Position numbers and translations under genes: made by a program
Notes under the pieces: model-generated
The model's input: the letters and a program-made list of their open reading frames with translations, nothing else
The model's database searches: none
Told to the model about the DNA's origin: nothing
DNA from: Asparagopsis taxiformis
Lineage: Eukaryota; Rhodophyta; Florideophyceae; Bonnemaisoniales; Bonnemaisoniaceae
NCBI GenBank assembly: GCA_030407315.1
Contig: JALQPE010001730.1
Span: 117,759 to 181,758, forward strand
DNA: 64,000 bases
Direction of reading: 5' to 3'
Part shown: piece by piece, positions 32,070 to 42,137 of the stretch
How positions within the stretch are numbered: the first letter of the stretch is position 1
Layout of the letters: each line of letters begins with the position of its first letter

Positions 32070-33662
32070 ATGAATTACGCTGTGTCGAATTCCAGCGCGT
32101 CGCCCAGGCAACCGTTGCCAACGTCAGCGGACGCCGAAGCCGACGTGGCCTTTTCAGCAGAAGCGATCTTCGCGACTGATCGATCTATCCCGCCGGATAT
32201 CGAGGCGATCGGCCAGCTACCACGTACGGTAAGCCCGTTTGAGTCCGTGAGCATGGACCCCGCAACGCGCGGTCAGCTCAACGAAGGGAACGTGACTCCC
32301 ACGGCACTACGCGTAGTGTACGAAGACCTTCGAGGTCACATCGAGAGGGCGAGCGACGCGGCCGTCGACGAAGCCGTAAGGCAGAGACTCGGAGTCTCGG
32401 AGCGCGAAGCTCGTGCGTTACGTGAACGCTCAGCGACCCTCGAACGGGAAAACGAAGATTTACGAAACCGCCTCTCCGCCGTGGAGGGAAGACTCGACTC
32501 GTTTGTCGTAGTATTCAACGAAATCGTCGCCGGACGTTCCGCTCCGCCGAGCGGAAGCGATCCGAATTACGAAGAAGGCTCGCGCGCCTATAACTCGCAA
32601 TCCTCCCCGGCCGTTCCGGGAGGATACCCACCAACACCCGGTCCGACGACCCCGACAACGTACGGAAGGGGGGCGACAGTGCAACGAGCCATCGCCAACC
32701 CCAACGAGACGCCACGAAGGCAATTACGTTTTAACGATACGCCAGACCACGCGCGGTCGGCGGACGCAGCACGAGCTGCGCAATTCGATACGAGAGCTCC
32801 CCCGCCACGTGAGACGTACATTCCGTGGCTGGGTACGTTCGGCACGACGGACACGCGAGTCCACGAAAACGAACGTGCCGACGCGGTACGCTTACCAGGG
32901 AACGCCCTCGGACCCGTTTGCCACGCGTTGGCAGAGCACACGACAATGCTCGACGCATTTGCGAACGTGGTATCGTACCGCATGTACCGACTTAACGATG
33001 TACGTGAACATCTCTACGTGAACGAGAGTCAAAGCGTACATAAGCTCAAACGTGAGCTGGAGGGGCTTTTCCCTACGTTAAAGCCGTTCTCCGGCCGGAA
33101 TCCGATTACGTTACTCGGATTCCTCGCCCAAATACGTGATGGGTTCAGCACACTCGGAGTGTGCGAGGGAGTGGCAGTACGTGCGCTGCACTTCTTCCTC
33201 GACGGGGACGCCCGACGGTTCTACGATTCCCAGTGTACGACTGGCGTGATCACGACTGATCCGACGAAGAGGTTCTCGTGGCCTCACGTAATCAACGCGT
33301 TGATCAAACGATACCTGCAAGACGACGTGCTGCAGGAGGCCTACGAAAAGGTCACGATGATCACGCAGAGTCCTAACGAGGACGAGAATCAGTACGCTGA
33401 TAGACTCGACACCGCCACGCGGGCGTGTAACTACGTGTTTACGGATCGACTCCTCGTTCACCACTACGTGCGTGGTTTGCTGCCCTCGACGCGGGCAGCC
33501 GTGACGGAACGACTCCGGTCACTCCCCGAACGAGAGAGGAACGACCTTCCGTGCACGTACGGCAGCTGTCGCGTCAGCCGCGAAACCGAAAGTGCGGTTT
33601 CCGGTGAAGCCTACGTTGGCTATTTCCGACCACGAGTCGAGGAAGTTCGCGGACTACGATGA
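32070..33662 (+). CDS. gag: Ty3 gag, N-terminal and capsid part
   Basis: Structural polyprotein that forms the virus-like particle. Residues about 95-165 form a coiled coil (REARALRERSATLEREN). A Pro/Thr-rich linker follows. The capsid-like region spans 320-510 (LKPFSGRNPITLLGFLAQIR, ALHFFLDGDARRFYD, DENQYADRLDTATRACNY), the standard Ty3 gag pattern. The frame ends with a stop at 33660-33662, but the next frame carries the expected continuation including the zinc knuckle. A +1 shift (or a 1-nt indel) is therefore needed somewhere in 33505-33660, plausibly near 33545-33560. Confidence 0.85.
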   Translation: MNYAVSNSSASPRQPLPTSADAEADVAFSAEAIFATDRSIPPDIEAIGQLPRTVSPFESVSMDPATRGQLNEGNVTPTALRVVYEDLRGHIERASDAAVDEAVRQRLGVSEREARALRERSATLERENEDLRNRLSAVEGRLDSFVVVFNEIVAGRSAPPSGSDPNYEEGSRAYNSQSSPAVPGGYPPTPGPTTPTTYGRGATVQRAIANPNETPRRQLRFNDTPDHARSADAARAAQFDTRAPPPRETYIPWLGTFGTTDTRVHENERADAVRLPGNALGPVCHALAEHTTMLDAFANVVSYRMYRLNDVREHLYVNESQSVHKLKRELEGLFPTLKPFSGRNPITLLGFLAQIRDGFSTLGVCEGVAVRALHFFLDGDARRFYDSQCTTGVITTDPTKRFSWPHVINALIKRYLQDDVLQEAYEKVTMITQSPNEDENQYADRLDTATRACNYVFTDRLLVHHYVRGLLPSTRAAVTERLRSLPERERNDLPCTYGSCRVSRETESAVSGEAYVGYFRPRVEEVRGLR

Positions 33663-34434
33663 GTCCGCGTACTTACGTAACGAACGGGCTAGCGAGCCCA
33701 GTTACCACGATGGTAACCCGAACATCCCCGCGAGGGACGACGACGACGTGTCGCTCGCTGCGGTTCACGTTGCCGAGAATTTGGAGGCGATCCTCTTCAC
33801 GAACGGGCTGCCGCCCAACGATACGAAAACGGCAAACGAAAAGCCGGACGAGCTCGAAGCTCGATTGAACCGTCCATGCGAGGACGTGCCGAAGCTCACG
33901 AGCGAGCAGACGCAATTGGCGCACTCCGTAATCCCGAATGATTACTGGACGCTGTCGTGTTGGTCATGCCGCGAAGATGGCCACTCGACGTTTACGTGTC
34001 CGCGTCTGACGCCAGATCAACGGATCTTTTTCGCGTACAAGTACTACCTCTTCCACGTGAAGAGCAACCCACGTCAGGCTGAGTACTTCCGCCAACGAAT
34101 GGCCAAGCGTCACCAGGAACGACCTGATGAGCGAGGGAACGTGACCCCGCGGAGGTACGGCACGCCGCCTACGATACTCCGAAACCCCAATCGTGACGGG
34201 GGAAGGCCCTTCGACAGGCGCCGCGGAGACTTTCGTAATGACCGACGTGACCCCCGCCCGTGGGCGAACGAACGAAATGGCCAGCGTAATGGCCGCAGCG
34301 GAGTCTACGTGACGACCTCCGCTGACGAAACACCACTCGAGGTGGAAACGAGTCACGATGACGAACGAGCTTCGTGGGCTCACGACGACGACGTGTCGAA
34401 CGGCCCCGCGCCGGGAAACGACCAGGCGATGTAG
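33592..34434 (+). CDS. gag: Ty3 gag, C-terminal part with CCHC zinc knuckle
   Basis: Open from 33505 in this frame; listed from its first Met at 33592. CWSCREDGHSTFTC is a CX2CX4HX4C zinc knuckle that would bind the element RNA. An Arg-rich RNA-binding tail follows. The frame ends at TAG 34432-34434, inside the downstream hairpin of the frameshift site. Pol overlaps in the -1 frame. Confidence 0.85.
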   Translation: MRFPVKPTLAISDHESRKFADYDESAYLRNERASEPSYHDGNPNIPARDDDDVSLAAVHVAENLEAILFTNGLPPNDTKTANEKPDELEARLNRPCEDVPKLTSEQTQLAHSVIPNDYWTLSCWSCREDGHSTFTCPRLTPDQRIFFAYKYYLFHVKSNPRQAEYFRQRMAKRHQERPDERGNVTPRRYGTPPTILRNPNRDGGRPFDRRRGDFRNDRRDPRPWANERNGQRNGRSGVYVTTSADETPLEVETSHDDERASWAHDDDVSNGPAPGNDQAM

Positions 34435-37400
34435 GCCACGAGCCACCCACATCGCCTGAACCCTTACGTAAAAGGGGGACGACCGACGTCGATGATTGGT
34501 CCTCCGCAGGCTCACCGACGAACGAGAGTTACGTAAAGCTCACGGCCGCGAAGGCCAACTCGAGTCACACGACACCCGACGTGGGGGAAGAAACGAAGTC
34601 CGACGGGACGAACGAACCTCACACGAAGAGGAAGCCTCGCAGACGAGCGAGACGCGCTACCCGGAAGCACGACGCTTCCGAGCGCGAGAAAGCCAAACAC
34701 GCGGCTTATACGAAGCGTGTCGACGCAAAAGAAGCCATACGGGCTCACACGACGAAGCGACGAACCGCTAACGAAGACGTAGACCGCGCGCCGGTCAGGA
34801 CCGAACCGTTGGTCCTCGACGGGCATACGTGCCTACTTGCGTCGAAGCATTATATCGTGTCCGGAACGATCGGACTAGACCTCAACGTGATGAGGGCGAT
34901 TACCATCGCGATGGATACGTGCAGCGGCTACAACTTGATACGAACAAGTTTACTACCCTACGACTGGGTCGACCGCTGTCTACGTGACGAAGAGCTGCCG
35001 AAGCTCGGAGACGCCAACGGGCGACGTTTGCCTATCGAAGGCGCCATCCTGCTTCGTGTCAGGTTGGGGAACTCGCTGTTCCGCGTAAAATTCTTCGTAG
35101 CCAACACGCTGGCTGTTCCCGTTATAATGGGTACGTCGTTCATGTCGAAGCATGTCGATGCTATACGCTGTCGAGCGCAGACAATCGACCTCCATCGGGG
35201 GGATACGATACCCATTATCGCGGAGGGCGATACGACGACTCCGTACGAGGAGGGGGAAGAGACGAATCCAAACGTGGAACACCCGAGACGCCGCGAGCGT
35301 AACGCGGCCTCGAATAGGCCGAGCCGAACGTTCTCGGTTCGCCTGACGAAGTACACGCGTGTACCGGCGATGTCGCAGCGGACCGTCAACGTGACGACGG
35401 ATGCGACCGGACTCGTGTTCCTCGAGCCGAAAGCGTCGGTGCAATTCCGGCATGGGCTGCGCATAGCCAACGGAGTGGTCGACGTAGGACCGAGAGAGAC
35501 GTTCTCTATTATCGTGTCGAACTTCACGAAGAAGGACCGCGAATTGCCGAAAGGCGCGACGATTGCGTACGCGGTACGCTCCCCGTTGGGAATCGTCCCA
35601 CTCAAGCGTGAGGGCGGCGAAGCCCTCGCGAAGGTTTTGAACCTACCGCTAGTCGACGCGACGACGCGGACAACTACGAACGGGTTGGGCGACGCAACGC
35701 CAGACCCGTTGGTCAACGAAAAGGGGAACGACCCCGCCACGGATTGGCAGTCGACAATCGATTTGTCGCACCTCGACGACGAGGATTTACGAAAGCGCAT
35801 CAACGAGATGCTAGCTACACATTCGTCAATGTGGACGAGCGGACGCCTCGGCGAAATCAATGCTACGGAGCATCGAATCGAACTCGAACCGGGCACGCGG
35901 CCCATACGTTCAATGCCCTATCGTCAGGGTCCGGCTCTACGTACGATAGCCGAGGAGCAGATCACGAAGATGCTCAACGAAGGGGTTATCGAACCCGCGT
36001 CCAGCGAATGGGCGTCACCAATCGTGTTGGTGCCGAAGAAGGACGGATCCTTACGTTTCTGTGTCGACTACAGACGTTTGAACGCGAAAACGATCGCTGA
36101 TTCGTACCCGCTTCCTCGTATGGAAGACTGCCTCGATTCGTTGGGCGACGCCGCCATCTTCACGACACTCGATTGTAACGCCGGTTACTGGCAAGTGCCC
36201 GTCTCCGCCGAGGACCGTGATAAGACAACGTTTACGTCTTTCATGGGAACGTATCGCTACGTGCGAATGCCATTCGGGCTACGAAATGCCCCCGCTACGT
36301 TTCAGCGGACGTTGGACATCATCCTCTCCGGAGTACGTTGGCAATCGTGCCTGGTCTACTTAGACGACGTAATCGTCTTTTCGAAAGACCTCGAGTCTCA
36401 CCTGGGTCACGTTGACCAGGTGCTTTCCCTGCTACGCGCAGCGGGAGTAACGTTAAAGCTCACGAAGTGCTCGTTCTTTCAACCACGAGTTGACTACCTG
36501 GGGCACGTGATTACCCCAGGGAAGCTGCACGTTGCAGCACGGAACAAGGAAGCCTTTCGTACGGCTACGTTCCCACGCGACAAGACGCAATGTCGATCGT
36601 TTTTGGGCGCGGCCAACGTTTACCGCCGTTTCGTAAAGGCGTATGCCGAGATCGCTCGGCCACTCAACACGATGTTGAAGAAGGACGCCTCCCCCGATTG
36701 GACGAATCCAACTAACGCGCAAACGAATGCGTTCGAAACGTTGAAGACAATACTGGTGTCGCCACCAGTATTGCACCTTCCGAAGGCGGGACGTCCGTTC
36801 ATGATCGATACCGACGCGTCGGCGTATCAGCTGGGAGCTACGTTGCTCCAGCAGCAGAACGAGGACAAGCCCAACGAATGGGTGCCGATTGGGTACTGGT
36901 CGAAGACCCTCAACGAAACCGAACGCGGTTACTCGGCAACGGAGCGCGAGTGTTACTCCGTCGTCTGGGCGATAACGTCGCTCCGACCCTACGTAGAGGG
37001 TCAGCGATTTACCGTACGTACGGATCACGAAGCCTTACGTTGGCTGATGACGTTAACGGACGCGTCCGGACGACTACTACGATGGAGGCTACGCGTTGCC
37101 GAATTCGATTTCGAAGTTACGTACAGGCCTGGGCGCGTGCACCAGGTACCTGACGCTTTATCACGCGTGATATCTACGTATGACGACGGTCGACCCGTCG
37201 ACGATGACGTACCATCGTACGGGGACGCAGTCCTCGTGACGACTCGCAGTCGGCGACAACCCACACGAAATGGGCAAGGACGAACGACGTCCGTACGTAA
37301 AAAGGCAACGAATGCCAGGGGTCACGACGACCCGTCGAACGAGACTCGTGATGAACGAACATCGGCCACGACGGCTGGCCACGATGGCTTCGAGTTCAAC

Positions 37401-38963
37401 CGCGACGCGACGCTCGATGACGTTCTCGACGAGGAACCGGATTTCCTCGACGAACAGCGCGCTGCCGAAGACGATTCGGCACGCGTGCCACCAGCTGACG
37501 TCCAGCTTCCCATTACGAGGGACGAGCTTATCGAAGCTCAACGCGAGGACGCGTTCTGTCAAACGATACTGACACGACAGTCCGAGACGCAGGACGCTGC
37601 ATTCTTCGAAGGCCACGATGGCCTACTCCGACGCCGGAACCCTCACGATGAGGAACGTACACAAATCGTTGTGCCGGCTTCGTTACGGCCGCGGCTGCTG
37701 GAGTTAACGCACCACCACGTCCTCGCTGGACATCCCGGGCAAACGCGTATGTACTATACCCTACGGAGGACGTACTACTGGCCCGCGATGGCCGCCGACA
37801 TCCATGCAACGGTACGAAACTGCGTTGGATGTGCGAAGAACCGCGTGAAGCTTCGCAAACGGACGAACCCGTTACGTTTATTTCCGGCTACGGAGCCGCT
37901 GCGAGACCTATGTATCGACATACTAGGTCCGCTTACGAAGACCACGCGTGGTAACCGATTTATCCTCGTGATAACGGACCGCTTCACGAAGCTGACTAGA
38001 GTCGTACCTCTACGAAATATCGATTCCGCCAACGTGGCGAGCGCGTTCGTCAACGCGTGGGTCTTCTCGTATGGACCCCCACGGACGCTCATAAGCGACA
38101 ACGGAAAGCAGTTCGCTGCTAAGTTTTTCCAGCGCGTCTGCAACGAAATCGGCGTGACGAACGTCTTTACGTCGACGTACCACCCCCAAACGAACGGGCA
38201 GGTGGAGCGCTACAACAGGACGATCCTGGCGATGCTACGCAATTACGTGAACGAAAACCAGAACGACTGGGATCGATACGCATCGGCGTTAACGTTTGCG
38301 TACAACACGCATGTGCATTCGAGCACGGGCACGACGCCCTTCGATTTGATTCTCACGAATCCACCGCCACCGTTGGCGCTACACACGTCGGTAACGAACC
38401 GCGAACTACCCGACGGGGGAGGGCGAGCCACTTACGTTCGTGAGCTCGCCACAACGATGGATAACGCGTATCGAACGCTGAAGGCCGCGCAGGCACGTTA
38501 CAAACGAAATTTCGACAAGCGAGTCCGTGTCTCGAATCGAAACATCCGCGCGGGAGAATACGTATTCATCGACCCGACGGACGGGACCACGAAGGGCACG
38601 AAGCTCGGCAACCACGCGTTGGGACCGTTCCGCGTACTACGTAACGACGTACGAACGTTCGTCATCCAACGAGGAGACGTAGTTGAACGTGTCAACTCGG
38701 ACCGCGTTGCGTACGCGCCAACGCCGGCGAACGCGCCCCCGCCGGAGCCATACGATGCCACCGAGGCAGACCTCGACAAGAACCGCGATGGTCCGGCGTA
38801 TGTAGTAGAAGACCTACTAAACCATCGCGTAAACGATGACGGCACCCTAGACTTCCTCGTGAAGTGGGTCGGGTATCGTAACCCTACGTGGGAGCCCCGC
38901 CGGAACGTATCTGAAGAGAGCGTCTCTCGATACTTCGCACGCGTGCGACGAGCAACAACGTGA
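34374..38963 (+). CDS. pol: Ty3 pol polyprotein: PR-RT-RH-IN-chromodomain
   Basis: The 1529-residue frame is entered by -1 frameshift near residue 15, not from its own Met. The aspartic protease active site is MDTCSGYNLI at 180-189. The reverse transcriptase spans about 500-720, with SPIVLVPKKDGSLRFCVDYR, MPFGLRNAPATFQR and the catalytic YLDD at 662-665. RNase H begins MIDTDASAYQLGA near 810. The integrase has an HHCC zinc domain (about 1113-1155), then the D-D-E core with CIDILGPL, ISDNGKQF and TNGQVERYNR (about 1180-1280). A C-terminal chromodomain (about 1475-1522) reads VEDLLNHRVNDD, FLVKWVGYRNPTWEP. All catalytic residues visible are intact, so the copy could be active. Confidence 0.93.
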   Translation: MGSRRRRVERPRAGKRPGDVGHEPPTSPEPLRKRGTTDVDDWSSAGSPTNESYVKLTAAKANSSHTTPDVGEETKSDGTNEPHTKRKPRRRARRATRKHDASEREKAKHAAYTKRVDAKEAIRAHTTKRRTANEDVDRAPVRTEPLVLDGHTCLLASKHYIVSGTIGLDLNVMRAITIAMDTCSGYNLIRTSLLPYDWVDRCLRDEELPKLGDANGRRLPIEGAILLRVRLGNSLFRVKFFVANTLAVPVIMGTSFMSKHVDAIRCRAQTIDLHRGDTIPIIAEGDTTTPYEEGEETNPNVEHPRRRERNAASNRPSRTFSVRLTKYTRVPAMSQRTVNVTTDATGLVFLEPKASVQFRHGLRIANGVVDVGPRETFSIIVSNFTKKDRELPKGATIAYAVRSPLGIVPLKREGGEALAKVLNLPLVDATTRTTTNGLGDATPDPLVNEKGNDPATDWQSTIDLSHLDDEDLRKRINEMLATHSSMWTSGRLGEINATEHRIELEPGTRPIRSMPYRQGPALRTIAEEQITKMLNEGVIEPASSEWASPIVLVPKKDGSLRFCVDYRRLNAKTIADSYPLPRMEDCLDSLGDAAIFTTLDCNAGYWQVPVSAEDRDKTTFTSFMGTYRYVRMPFGLRNAPATFQRTLDIILSGVRWQSCLVYLDDVIVFSKDLESHLGHVDQVLSLLRAAGVTLKLTKCSFFQPRVDYLGHVITPGKLHVAARNKEAFRTATFPRDKTQCRSFLGAANVYRRFVKAYAEIARPLNTMLKKDASPDWTNPTNAQTNAFETLKTILVSPPVLHLPKAGRPFMIDTDASAYQLGATLLQQQNEDKPNEWVPIGYWSKTLNETERGYSATERECYSVVWAITSLRPYVEGQRFTVRTDHEALRWLMTLTDASGRLLRWRLRVAEFDFEVTYRPGRVHQVPDALSRVISTYDDGRPVDDDVPSYGDAVLVTTRSRRQPTRNGQGRTTSVRKKATNARGHDDPSNETRDERTSATTAGHDGFEFNRDATLDDVLDEEPDFLDEQRAAEDDSARVPPADVQLPITRDELIEAQREDAFCQTILTRQSETQDAAFFEGHDGLLRRRNPHDEERTQIVVPASLRPRLLELTHHHVLAGHPGQTRMYYTLRRTYYWPAMAADIHATVRNCVGCAKNRVKLRKRTNPLRLFPATEPLRDLCIDILGPLTKTTRGNRFILVITDRFTKLTRVVPLRNIDSANVASAFVNAWVFSYGPPRTLISDNGKQFAAKFFQRVCNEIGVTNVFTSTYHPQTNGQVERYNRTILAMLRNYVNENQNDWDRYASALTFAYNTHVHSSTGTTPFDLILTNPPPPLALHTSVTNRELPDGGGRATYVRELATTMDNAYRTLKAAQARYKRNFDKRVRVSNRNIRAGEYVFIDPTDGTTKGTKLGNHALGPFRVLRNDVRTFVIQRGDVVERVNSDRVAYAPTPANAPPPEPYDATEADLDKNRDGPAYVVEDLLNHRVNDDGTLDFLVKWVGYRNPTWEPRRNVSEESVSRYFARVRRATT
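34413..34458 (+). promoter_or_regulatory. Programmed -1 ribosomal frameshift signal (gag to pol)
   Basis: Slippery heptamer GGGAAAC at 34413-34419 is read G GGA AAC in the gag frame and becomes GGG AAA in the pol frame. Three nucleotides later a perfect 10-bp stem pairs 34423-34432 (CAGGCGATGT) with 34449-34458 (ACATCGCCTG). The gag stop codon starts in the stem. The spacer is shorter than the usual 5-9 nt, but opening two base pairs would correct this. Confidence 0.8.
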
Positions 38964-41474
38964 AAGGCCACGACGGCCCCCGAAAACGCACACGAGCGTC
39001 GGGTTAAGCGCACGCGTGCGCGACGTTGCACGATGCAACAAACGAAGGCGACGAGCCGCACGAACGAGAAGCGAAGGCACAACGAGTGGCCGGGACGTCC
39101 ACCCTTGCGTTGGGGGGGCGCGATGCGTGCTAGAGCCGTCGCTCTTTTCGTTTTCGACACCATACGATGGTGGAGGCACGAGCGCCAACGAAAGATTGGA
39201 CGACGAGTCCACGCGCGGACGATTCACACGATGTGAAGAGCCACGACTGGCTCGACAGTGTTGACCGTCCCACGGGCAAAGGTGACGACACCACGGGCCA
39301 CGGACGGACAACACGTCAGATTTTTCGCGCGAAAAATTATACGTGGGCCAGCGGGCCATGGACGCACGGTACGAAAAATCGGGCCGATTACAGTGCGCTA
39401 ATCCGGCCAAATCTCGGGACACGCGTGCCCCGAAAATTTCGTAATTTCGGCATGTCACGTGAGCCATCGTACGTCCCCGTGGACAACCGCTGACAACGAG
39501 TCGCATCGACCAACGAGGTCAACGCCAAACAGCTCGCGAGCTAACGGCAACGTGACGCCGGAAGGCGGAGAAACGACGTAGGACGGACGCGTCCCCAACG
39601 AAGATGGCAACGGCCTCGTTACGAAACTCCCCGCACGAAGCGGAACGAAGCTATACGTTAGCCGACGAATTAGACCAACGGGTCTCAGCGCACGAAACGC
39701 GCGAGTAAAGCGTGCGAACGACGAGCCAACGAGGCCGCGACGACGGGCGGCGAACCGTATCGCCACCGTGAGGCACGACGCCGAACGCGGTAGCCACGTA
39801 CGGCAACCACGGAACGACACAACGGTGTCCTGCCACGCGGGCATAACGAACGACGCGCGGAAGCGAAAAGCCCGCCGGCCAGTCGAACGCACGTAACGAA
39901 ACACGAATACGCAACGGCGTCCAAGCGGTAGCCAACGTAAACGGCACAGCTGAAGGCAACGTCTGCCGACGAACTTGGCTCACGAGGCAGCCTCAAACGC
40001 CCGCGGGCATGCGAAACGACCCCGTCAATCGCGTCCCCGTCGGGTTCGCAAGGCGAATAAACGAAATTACGCAACGGCGTAGAGGGCGAGCATTACGTAT
40101 GCCCAGGTGCACGTCACACCACATAACGAATGAGCTAACGAAACGCTCCTCGGACGCCGCAGCGAACGTCGCTACCACGCGAAGTGGACTATCGCAACGA
40201 TTGCGCCACCGGCTAACGTGAAGCCGCGGCAAACGCGAAGCGCGACGGCGCTAATAACGTTAACGGCTATACGAAAAGCCAAGCCCGCCGGCAAAAACGT
40301 TGTCTAGGGAACCACGACGCACTGCCGCGTACACGCAACGGCGTGAAACGTCAAGCCAACTCACGCGCGAGTCGGCCTGACGCTTAGCGAATTTTTCGTC
40401 CGGCTCACCGGAGCGAATTAAATTGGCACCGACGTGCTACGTGCCAGAGAGCTCGAATGCTCAACGGAATTCGACACCCGACGGGGTTATCCGCACGAGG
40501 GGCGACGGCGGAAACGAACTCCGAGATAGTTACAAAATGATATCGCCACTGGCCAACGTGAAGCCGCGGCAACGCGAAGCGCGACGGCGCTAATGACGTC
40601 AACGGCTATACGAAAAGCCAAGCCCGCCGGCCACCACGTTGTCAACGAAACCGCAACGTACTGCGACGAATTACTGCGTACACGCCACGGCGTAGAACGT
40701 CAAACCGACTCACGTGCGCGTCGGTCTGATGTTCGACGAATTTTCCACCTAGCTCATCGGAGCAAATTAAAATTAGCACCGACGTGCTACGCGCTAAAGA
40801 GCTCGAATGCTCAACGGAATTTGACACCCGACGGGGTTATCCGGACGAGAAACGACGGCGGAAACGATTTCTGAGTTAGTTACTAAATGATACGCACGCC
40901 AACGGGCTCTACGGTCGAGGTTAACGTACCACTCGCAGTGAAAAGCCGCCGCTACGCGCCGCCGCTTTGCCGAATAATCGCGTGTGTTACGAACCTGCCA
41001 ACGGGCACGCGCCGCCGCGAACTCGAAGCACGGGCTACGTAAGCCTTACGACACCCGACGGGGTAGACGCCACAACAAAAAAATTGTGGGGAGGGGCTTA
41101 ACGCTAACCCCTCCCCCGCTGCAGACGACCTGCCAACACGTATTACGAAGCTCAACGGAGCCATGCGATTACGCAAAGAAACAAACGAAGGTTTACGAAG
41201 CAGCTCGATGCTAAAAGCCTACGAGGCCTACGACTAACCACGGAACGACGCCAACGGGCGGGCCGCGATGATTACGAAAGAGCCGGAGCGCACGCGCGCG
41301 CTCCGGCGCCGTGGCGATTCGATCAGCCAACCGGGCCGCGTACGTTTAAACGAGATTTTTCGGGACAACTGCCACGTCCGCAGTTGTACCCGAAAAGGCG
41401 CCACGGCCCCGTGTCTCAGGCGCGTCCTGAAGGGCCTCGCGTGGCCGGGACGTCCACGTGTGGGGGTGGGGCTG
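38964..41474 (+). other. Long 3' untranslated region of Ty3 element
   Basis: 2.5 kb without a convincing gene, rich in AACG/ACG words and in short repeats such as GACACCCGACGGGGT. It ends in a purine tract, GTGGGGGTGGGGCTG at 41460-41474, immediately before the 3' LTR, which serves as the polypurine tract. Confidence 0.7.
40204..40893 (+). repeat. Tandem duplication of about 340 bp in the Ty3 3' region
   Basis: Copy 1 is 40204-40543 and copy 2 is 40544-about 40893. Both run from CGCCAC(C/T)GGC through AACGTGAAGCCGCGGC to CGACACCCGACGGGGTTAT or its variant and a TTAGTTAC-like end. They have diverged visibly, so the duplication is older than this insertion and belongs to the family. Confidence 0.75.
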
Positions 41475-42137
41475 TGTAGTATACGTGGCAATTCCGAAAT
41501 TGCAAATATTTACGTTTTCCGCGGAATTCGAATTTCGGCGGACACGACCGGCGACAGCAATGCACGAACATTGCTGGCGCATGCGCGCGCGCAACCGGCA
41601 CACGTGTGCAACGAACGTACTGGCAACGGCCAACGGACCAACGGGTCCCTACGTGTGACCCACAAGGTCCTTTCCCATTCGGGGACGTTACGAACAGTGT
41701 TTACACTGTAAAGCGATGCCATCGTGGCCATATAGGTATTGGCATCGTGCCGGGAGGGAAAGGGGACAAGACAACGATCGAGCGACGGCTCTAGTCTACG
41801 ACTGACTTCTACGTTTACGTTTACGTTTGGCCTAACGAGGCTTCGTCTCCGTCGAGCTGCGTACTCCCTACCCATCGCCGCACGTAAGGCTGATTGCGTG
41901 TAGTGCCTCCGGGCTTGGTCGAGAGCGCCTCCGGTGACGTACCACCTCGTGTGCTAACGTAATCCTCGCGTGGATTGTTGCGTCGTGACGCTCGTGTCTA
42001 CTCGCTAACCACTCTACCTTCTACCGTTCTAACAATACAGTCAAACACCAGCGGGTGGACTGCTCGTTTCGTTTCGTAAGGACAGCGTGTCCACTGGCTC
42101 GTACCAGCTACTACGTCTAACGAACTATCGTTCCACA
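41475..42137 (+). repeat. 3' LTR of Ty3 element
   Basis: 663 bp, same sequence as 31308-31970. Followed by the second GGGAT at 42138-42142. Confidence 0.93.

Larger units (their letters stand above)
31308..42137 (+). mobile_element. Complete Ty3-type LTR retrotransposon with chromodomain
   Basis: 10.8 kb with 663-bp LTRs, 5-bp target duplication, PBS, gag, pol in the order protease-RT-RNase H-integrase-chromodomain, and a purine-rich tract. The two LTRs look identical by eye over their full length, so the insertion is recent. GC-rich with heavy use of ACG/CGT words, unlike the AT-richer host transposon it interrupts. The integrase C-terminal chromodomain would direct integration to marked chromatin, as in chromoviruses. 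Confidence 0.93.

Noticed and set aside
34958..35905. 315-residue protein antisense to pol
   Set aside because: GC-rich antisense shadow of the pol frame, with no domain features.
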